Source of the DNA: JBLMZI01 sp050258755
Lineage (GTDB): Bacteria > Bacillota > Syntrophomonadia > Syntrophomonadales > DTU052
Length of the DNA: 64,000 nt
Assembly (NCBI GenBank): GCA_050258755.1
Contig: JBLMZI010000011.1
Location: forward strand, 124,001-188,000
Reading direction: 5' to 3'
Part shown: in pieces, positions 59,179 to 64,000 of the stretch
Layout: each line of letters starts with the position of its first letter
How positions within the stretch are numbered: position 1 is the first letter of the stretch
Position numbers and translations under genes: made by a program
The notes under the pieces: generated by a model
What the model was told of the DNA's origin: nothing
Database searches by the model: none
What the model saw: only the letters and a program-made list of their open reading frames with translations

Positions 59179-60186
59179 TTGAAATCAAATGATGGCTGGA
59201 GATTCTCTTGGATGGAGATGTTGATTCCAACAATTCTGATTGCGTTTTTCTACACCATAGCAATACTCCTTTGGCGAAGCACCGGGATCATCTTCTACCT
59301 ATATAACTTCGTTTACCTCGGCACTGCAATTGCGGCCGGGCTTGCGCTCATGCGGACCTTACCGAAAAAACATACGGCATGGGGCCGCCGGATAGCGCAG
59401 TTCCTGGTGGGCTGCTATCTCTTGTTTTTTGTCGGGTTTGGTTTGCATGAGAACATGCAGTTTGAGGGTTTTGTGCTTTATCTCGTTATGGGGCTTTTCG
59501 CCGGTGCAGTGATTCACTATCTGATTGCCAAGCTGTTCGGCCCTGTGATCTTCGGGCGAGGCTGGTGTGGCTGGTCTTGCTGGACGGCCGGTTTTCTTGA
59601 TCTACTACCGTGGAAAAAACCTAAAAACGGGCGTTTGCGCAAATGGGGCGCTGTCCGCTATGTTCATGCCGTTCTGTCAACATCACTAATACTAGTGCCG
59701 ATTTATTTATTAGGGGTTTCGGCTCAGGAACTCCACGGCACAGTGAGCGGTTACTGGTTTGCGATCGGGAATATTCTTTATTTCGGCTCTTCGATTTTCC
59801 TGGCTTGGCGATTAAAGGACAATCGTGCCTTCTGCAAATACCTCTGCCCGATTCCGGTACTCCAAAAAGCCGGCAGCCGCTTTGCCCTGCTTAAAGTCGC
59901 TGTCGATCCTGAAACATGCATCGAATGCGGCAAGTGCGAGAAGGCGTGCCCCATGAATATTCTGCTGCTCGACTACAAAAACGCCGGGACTCGCGTGCTT
60001 TCCACCGAATGCGTCCTTTGCACCACATGCATGGAAATTTGTCCGACCCACGCGGTCACGATCAACTTGGGATTTGATCTCGGAGGCATCGAGCATCTGT
60101 GCTATCAAGGGGACGAACCCAGGAATTACACGCCAAAGAAAATAAAGAGGAAGTCCCAGGATGGAGGCGCTGCAGTCGAGGGATAA
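59179..60186 (+). CDS. Membrane 4Fe-4S binding protein (NapH-like), second copy
   Basis: 335 aa from a TTG start with AAGGAGAAG upstream. About six transmembrane helices. The loop RGWCGWSCWTAGFLDLLPWKKP replaces the usual CxxxCP, KYLCPIPVLQKAG is the second loop, and the C-terminus has ferredoxin motifs CIECGKCEKACP and CVLCTTCMEICP. It is related in class, not closely in sequence, to the protein at 51573. It lies just after att copy 3. Confidence 0.85.
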   Translation: MKSNDGWRFSWMEMLIPTILIAFFYTIAILLWRSTGIIFYLYNFVYLGTAIAAGLALMRTLPKKHTAWGRRIAQFLVGCYLLFFVGFGLHENMQFEGFVLYLVMGLFAGAVIHYLIAKLFGPVIFGRGWCGWSCWTAGFLDLLPWKKPKNGRLRKWGAVRYVHAVLSTSLILVPIYLLGVSAQELHGTVSGYWFAIGNILYFGSSIFLAWRLKDNRAFCKYLCPIPVLQKAGSRFALLKVAVDPETCIECGKCEKACPMNILLLDYKNAGTRVLSTECVLCTTCMEICPTHAVTINLGFDLGGIEHLCYQGDEPRNYTPKKIKRKSQDGGAAVEG

Positions 60187-60333
60187 AAGCGGCGCAGGGA
60201 GAGTTTAGCCCCCTACGCGGGGCATCTTCGGTTTTCACCGTCTTCTAGATGCATTTAAAGGAGAATGGGCGAAAGCTGACGAAGAAAAATAAAGAATAAT
60301 GGGGAATGGAGCTATGTGTAGGGGGTGCCAAAA
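60187..60333 (+). other. Intergenic region before the lipoprotein gene
   Basis: A GCCCC/GGGGC hairpin at about 60208-60224 could be a weak terminator. No promoter stands out. Confidence 0.35.
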
Positions 60334-61266
60334 ATGTTTCGAAATTATGCCAGGATTGTTATTGTTCTCTTGGCGGGTTCATTGGTGTTGCTGGCTTTAG
60401 CCGGCTGCGGAGAGAAGACGGTTACCAACATGTCTTTTGCTGGCGGTAGTTACACCGGAGAAGTCATGGATAACCAAGGCCCGACGATTACGATTGATGG
60501 AATAAAATACAAAACCTTCCCGAATGGAAACGGCATTCTCGTGTTCCCTTCCGGAATGAGATGTGATGGAACCTGGGAAATGGGGCAATTCATTAGTCCC
60601 CATCGCACCGATTTTGGCGCCATAGCATCATCGGCTCCGCCCGACCAGGCGGCTGGCAAAAGCCCATCACCACCGACAACGCTTTCGGGACAGGCCTGGG
60701 CCGATGTCAAGACTTACCTTCATCAATATGACAAATGCGGCTTTTCTAAGGCAATCAGCCTCGGAAAAGAGAGTACCTACCGGTCGGCTTTAGTTGATGT
60801 GGAGGTAAAGGTGGATTCCAAGCTGAAATCGGTTGCCTTGTATGATCCCAATAAGAAAGAGTTAACGCTTTCAAAGAGTCCGGATAAGCCTCAAGCTGAC
60901 GTCAACGAATCCATTTGGCACGAGCTTACCCACAGGATTGAGGACAATAATGGCGACATTGGGGCTTTTGACAGCGATGCCTATGCTGAACGCAATATTG
61001 ACTACATGACCCGAGTGACAGATTCCCTGAATGTGTTGGAAATGATGGAGAAACAGGCGCGCAAAGGCGGCGACCCAGAACAAGTTAAGAAGAAGTGGGA
61101 TGCGTTTGTCCGGCGGGTCGATGAGGCGAAAGCCGCTAATCCTGAAAATCCCGTGAATATACAGAAACTGCAGGAATGGTCAGGCTTTGATGTTGATCCT
61201 GAGAAGATCAAAGAGGTGTATCGCAGTGGTCAAGCCGGCCCCGAATTGCAGGCAATTTTCCAATAG
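60334..61266 (+). CDS. Lipoprotein with an HExxH metallopeptidase-like motif
   Basis: About 310 aa. The signal ends in a lipobox (LVLLALAGC). After a short beta-rich region (GPTITIDGIKYKTFPNGNGIL, MORN-like GILVFPSGMRCDGTW) and a Pro/Ser linker lies ESIWHELTHRIEDNNGD with HExxH. A later SDAYAERNIDYMTR segment contains acidic residues that could complete the metal site. It resembles small zinc metallopeptidases or toxin-like ADP-independent proteins, but no family is assigned. The ATG at 60334 follows GGGGG by 8 bases. Confidence 0.6.
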   Translation: MFRNYARIVIVLLAGSLVLLALAGCGEKTVTNMSFAGGSYTGEVMDNQGPTITIDGIKYKTFPNGNGILVFPSGMRCDGTWEMGQFISPHRTDFGAIASSAPPDQAAGKSPSPPTTLSGQAWADVKTYLHQYDKCGFSKAISLGKESTYRSALVDVEVKVDSKLKSVALYDPNKKELTLSKSPDKPQADVNESIWHELTHRIEDNNGDIGAFDSDAYAERNIDYMTRVTDSLNVLEMMEKQARKGGDPEQVKKKWDAFVRRVDEAKAANPENPVNIQKLQEWSGFDVDPEKIKEVYRSGQAGPELQAIFQ

Positions 61267-61328
61267 GTTGGTTGACCACTAGAATACACAGGGGACGCTG
61301 ATCCTTAAACACCTGTCATGCCCATGAA

Positions 61329-61500
61329 TTGCGCACGATGGGTGTTTTTGCAGTTTCTGACCTCCAACGAAAGGATATCAAGGAGAAGATCCTCGAAGAC
61401 GCTCAAATCAAAGCGGAAATGGTTGCGGCCCCGGAAGTCATGGCGGCGTTTTACACGGGCGCGCTGCTTCAAACCGCTCGCTGGTGGGTTGGATCGCTGG
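61329..61500 (+). pseudogene. Remnant of a TetR-family regulator C-terminus
   Basis: The frame reads DIKEKILEDAQIKAEMVAA and then PEVMAAFYTGALLQTARWW, like the last helices of TetR C-terminal domains. No DNA-binding domain lies upstream and the frame runs on out of family. It has no ribosome-binding site, so a decayed gene is likely. Confidence 0.4.
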
Positions 61501-61546
61501 GTGTGCGTTCAAGAATAGCTATCAGAGAAGAAAGGAGCAGTTCACG

Positions 61547-61870
61547 ATGGCGACTTCAGTTGACTTTATCGAATACGTCTGCGATCGCGTGAAAGACACG
61601 GGTTCTGTGCGGTACAGGAAGATGTTTGGCGAGTATATGGTCTACGTTGACGACAAACCGATTTTGCTTGTGTGTGACAACACCGTGTACGTTAAAATCC
61701 TGCCGTGCATTGACACGCTAATGACAAATGCGGAACGCGGATACCCCTATAACGGCGCAAAGGAGCATTACATCCTGGACATTGACAATGGTGGGGTTTT
61801 GACGTGGGATGTTGTTGCCGCGCTATTGCCCGTAACGCCGTTCCCGAAGCCACGTAAAAAGAAAGGTTAG
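61547..61870 (+). CDS. TfoX N-terminal domain family protein
   Basis: 107 aa. The pattern SVRYRKMFGEYMVYVDDKPILLVCDNTVYVKIL matches the TfoX N-terminal (YdeR-like) domain proteins. Related proteins regulate competence in Gammaproteobacteria, but stand-alone Firmicute forms have no known role. GAAAGGAG precedes the ATG at 61547; a longer in-frame extension to 61484 is not used. Confidence 0.8.
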   Translation: MATSVDFIEYVCDRVKDTGSVRYRKMFGEYMVYVDDKPILLVCDNTVYVKILPCIDTLMTNAERGYPYNGAKEHYILDIDNGGVLTWDVVAALLPVTPFPKPRKKKG

Positions 61871-61920
61871 TACGCGGTCAGGTTGAGCCAGGGCGGCTTC
61901 ATCAAAAGAAAGGCGGCACG

Positions 61921-62538
61921 ATGAGCTTTTACGAGGAAAAGATATTCCCGTATTTGATGAACAAAATTATTGGGAATGCAGAAATAATAGAACACCGCCG
62001 TCAGCTGCTGAGCAAAGCGAGCGGGCGGGTCCTGGAGATTGGCATTGGCACCGGATTAAATCTGAATTTGTATCCTGCCGGGGTCGCCGAAATTGCGGCG
62101 GTTGATCCGTATCCGCGTGAATTGCCGCCAGGCCGGGTAAAGGTCGACCTATATCCCGATAATGTGGAAAGCATGCGTTTTGAGGACAGCACTTTCGACA
62201 CGGTGGTCAGCACGTTTACGTTATGCAGTGTTGAAAATCTGCCTGCAACCATACAAGAGATCAAACGAGTATTGAAGCCGAACGGGAAATACCTGTTCTT
62301 AGAGCACGGCAAGGCGGTAACGCGATTTGCGCAGCGGCTGCAGGATGCGGCCAATCCGCTGTACAACGTTTTCGCTTGCGGTTGCAATATCAACCGGGAT
62401 TACCGGCAGGTTATAACGGCGTCGGGATTTCGCATTGAGAAATATGCGCTGCACAGCGTCAATATTGTTCCGGCGGTTTTGACGGGATATCTGTATGAGG
62501 GGGTGGTGAGGAATGAAAAGCACCAGACTGATCTATAG
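61921..62538 (+). CDS. Class I SAM-dependent methyltransferase
   Basis: 205 aa. Motif I is RVLEIGIGTGLNLNLYP, motif II follows at AAVDPYP, then FDTVVSTFTLCSV and LKPNGKYLFLEHGKA. The substrate is not known; the fold class resembles ubiquinone/menaquinone or phospholipid methyltransferases. It overlaps the next gene by 26 bases. Confidence 0.88.
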   Translation: MSFYEEKIFPYLMNKIIGNAEIIEHRRQLLSKASGRVLEIGIGTGLNLNLYPAGVAEIAAVDPYPRELPPGRVKVDLYPDNVESMRFEDSTFDTVVSTFTLCSVENLPATIQEIKRVLKPNGKYLFLEHGKAVTRFAQRLQDAANPLYNVFACGCNINRDYRQVITASGFRIEKYALHSVNIVPAVLTGYLYEGVVRNEKHQTDL

Positions 62539-63175
62539 GGTTGCGATGGCCCGGTCAAAGAAGTGGATGATCGATAAGTACGGTGACCGGTTCTGGCAGC
62601 GGTTCCAAACCGACTCCGATCAATGGCTGGAGCGGATTTTGCCTGAAGTACCGGATATCGGGAACAGCATCTTTGCTTTTAATTATGCCTTCTGCCCGGC
62701 CTACATCGCGTGGTATAAATCATTAATTGGCCTGGGCCTGTCGAATGATGAGGCGGGAGAGGCAATCTGGACAATGAACGAGCGGCTGCTCACAATGATT
62801 CCAGGATGGCTGATGCCGCTGGGGAAACGAACGTATCTGGGCGGTTTTCGTAAAAAAGCGGCGGAACATGCCGAAAAGTCACGGCTGAACGATCTGCATC
62901 CTTATGACTGGAAGATTACCTATCGCGAGATCAGCCAGAACACTTTTGAGATCGATATTACTGAGTGCGCTATGCTGAAATTGGGCCGGGATTTTGATGC
63001 ATTGGGAATGTTCCCTATGCTATGCCGCATGGATTATCTGCTGGCTCATTACATAAGAACCGGATTTGAACGTACCAAGACGCTGGCTGACGGCGATGAG
63101 TGCTGCAATTGCAGGTATCACCTGGGGGGCAGCTGCGACTGGCCGCCCGCGGGAGGGTTTTATCAGCAGAAATAG
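62513..63175 (+). CDS. L-2-amino-thiazoline-4-carboxylic acid hydrolase family protein
   Basis: 220 aa. The blocks ITECAMLKLGRDFDALGMFPMLCRMDY and TGFERTKTLADGDECCNCRY are typical of the ATC hydrolase family (a Cys-containing group with DG-CCNCRY). Named members hydrolyse ATC toward L-cysteine; many family members are uncharacterised. GGTGAGGA precedes the ATG inside the methyltransferase gene, so the two are translationally linked. Confidence 0.78.
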   Translation: MKSTRLIYRVAMARSKKWMIDKYGDRFWQRFQTDSDQWLERILPEVPDIGNSIFAFNYAFCPAYIAWYKSLIGLGLSNDEAGEAIWTMNERLLTMIPGWLMPLGKRTYLGGFRKKAAEHAEKSRLNDLHPYDWKITYREISQNTFEIDITECAMLKLGRDFDALGMFPMLCRMDYLLAHYIRTGFERTKTLADGDECCNCRYHLGGSCDWPPAGGFYQQK

Positions 63176-63207
63176 CTGTTGAAACACGAACCGGATGAGG
63201 CGGGTAT

Positions 63208-63227
63208 GGTGAACCCTCCCATAAGTA
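63208..63227 (+). repeat. Degenerate att-like repeat, possible copy 4
   Basis: Matches 18 of 20 bases of copy 2 (GGTGAACC, then CT-CCATAAGTA with two substitutions) in the same orientation. Similarity stops after the equivalent of the rlmH stop codon. Confidence 0.5.
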
Positions 63228-63331
63228 GGAATCAGCTTCTGGACCGGTCGATTATCCGTCGGCTGAAACATTATCGCCAAGCTTTTGTAGATCCGAGCTG
63301 GAGAAAAACCAACGGTGAGGGGGTAAGCGGG

Positions 63332-63658
63332 TTGAAAATGCGGGAAGAGTACACATGTCCTTTAGAATTAACGCATGATATTACCAAAGGCAAATGGAAG
63401 CCGATTATTATATGGCAGCTTGGGCAAGGACCCTGTTCTTTATCCAAACTCGAAAAAGATATTCAGGGAATCAACCAGAAAATGCTGTTGGAACAGCTCA
63501 AGGAGTTAATTGATTTCGGAATGGCCGCAAAACATGCGTTTGACGGTTATCCCCTAAAGGTTGAATACTTTCTGACTGAACGCGGGGAAAAAATGTTGGA
63601 AGCGATTACGATTATGCAGGGGATAGGGATTGATCTCATGAAAGAGTGGCACGCTTGA
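63332..63658 (+). CDS. HxlR family transcriptional regulator
   Basis: About 108 aa. EYTCPLELTHDITKGKWKPIIIWQLGQGPCSLSKLEKDI is the conserved HxlR winged-helix core, including the redox-type Cys near the N-terminus. The TTG at 63332 has GAGGGGG 8 bases upstream; ATG 63338 is close by. The longer frame starting at 63179 would cross the att-like site. It precedes a flavin/PNPOx-type gene, a usual HxlR target. Confidence 0.87.
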   Translation: MKMREEYTCPLELTHDITKGKWKPIIIWQLGQGPCSLSKLEKDIQGINQKMLLEQLKELIDFGMAAKHAFDGYPLKVEYFLTERGEKMLEAITIMQGIGIDLMKEWHA

Positions 63659-63697
63659 ATTTCTTCGAATCAGAGGCGTTTCGCGTGCAGGATACCC

Positions 63698-63720
63698 ACA
63701 AAAAAGTGGGTTATTTACCG
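63698..63720 (+). terminator. Weak terminator after the HxlR gene
   Basis: CCCAC pairs with GTGGG around six As, followed by TTATTT. Confidence 0.4.
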
Positions 63721-63739
63721 CTGGCTTTTGAGGCGTTAT

Positions 63740-63757
63740 AGTTGCTTAAAAGCAACT
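63740..63757. promoter_or_regulatory. 18-bp inverted repeat, candidate HxlR operator
   Basis: AGTTGCTT-AA-AAGCAACT is perfectly symmetrical and lies 19 bases before the next start codon, between the HxlR gene and its likely target. Confidence 0.5.
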
Positions 63758-63776
63758 TAGAAAGAGGCGGGACCCG

Positions 63777-64000
63777 ATGAACGATACAGAAAAAACGATT
63801 GGCAAATTAATCGACAAACAAGGGGTATCTTTTATCAGTTCGGTAGACGAAGACGGCTTTCCTAATACAAAAGCGATGTTGCCTCCGAGAAAACGCGATG
63901 GTATTGAGACGTTCTATTTTACCACCAACACGTCCTCAATGCGGGCGGCGCATTACCGGAAAAACCCCAAAGCTTGCATCTATTTCTGTGATACCAGGTT
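63777..64000 (+). CDS. Pyridoxamine 5'-phosphate oxidase-like flavin protein (partial)
   Basis: The first 74 residues are present; the gene runs off the window. The sequence VSFISSVDEDGFPNTKAM and FYFTTNTSSMRAAHYRKNPKACIYFCD is typical of split-barrel PNPOx-like proteins that bind FMN or F420-type cofactors. GAGGCGGG precedes the ATG. Confidence 0.82.
   Translation, partial: MNDTEKTIGKLIDKQGVSFISSVDEDGFPNTKAMLPPRKRDGIETFYFTTNTSSMRAAHYRKNPKACIYFCDTR

Overview
The window looks like a near-origin chromosomal segment of an anaerobic, endospore-forming member of the Clostridia, possibly Peptococcaceae- or Syntrophomonadaceae-like; I cannot place it more finely. Evidence: the 3' end of parB followed by a perfect parS site; a YyaC-type sporulation protein; the Firmicutes near-origin block mscS-DUF951-rpsF-ssb-rpsR-rplI-purA; a SCIFF peptide with its radical-SAM maturase; and a complete selenocysteine pathway (selA, selB, selC, selD, yedF).

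Layout. 1-4.1 kb: parB end, parS, larC, DUF4446, M23 peptidase with bactofilin, yyaC. 4.3-8.7 kb: YkvI-like transporter, selA-selB. 9.3-14.7 kb: branched-chain amino-acid ABC operon livJ-H-M-G-F and a CBS-ACT protein. 15.5-19.5 kb: tRNA-Sec, a chemoreceptor-like protein with two complete signalling modules, and a PAS-GGDEF cyclase. 19.6-28.4 kb: cvpA, M18 aminopeptidase, selD (itself a selenoprotein), yedF, mscS, ribosomal and replication genes, purA. 28.5-36.5 kb: tRNA-Val, a diverged cinA, an MBL hydrolase, an unusual PP-loop/flavoprotein/SPFH/cupin operon, a REC-HPt protein, tRNA-Asp/Phe/Gly. 36.6-45.2 kb: PAS protein, SCIFF peptide and maturase, split chromate transporter, LysM-G5-M23 protein, MA-type peptidase, murA, a histidine-kinase-like protein without its histidine. 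45.4-49.5 kb: two secreted lipases flanking an HtrA protease. 49.6-53.0 kb: redox/metal genes, including a permease read through an in-frame TGA, and a polyferredoxin.

53.1-64 kb is accessory. It starts at rlmH, whose 3' end (coding GEPYHK-stop plus the next 16 bases) recurs as direct repeats at 56.3 and 59.1 kb, with a weaker copy at 63.2 kb. This is the integration geometry of staphylococcal SCC elements. Two cassettes of about 2.7 kb (PadR plus flavoprotein; C45 hydrolase plus unknown plus DUF3795), and perhaps a third of about 4.1 kb, lie between the repeats. No recombinase is visible in any of them.

The two strongest leads are this rlmH att array and the selenocysteine form of the UPF0718/ArsP-like permease at 49583-50536, which has a fitting bacterial SECIS hairpin. 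All calls come from reading the sequence; no database search was run.
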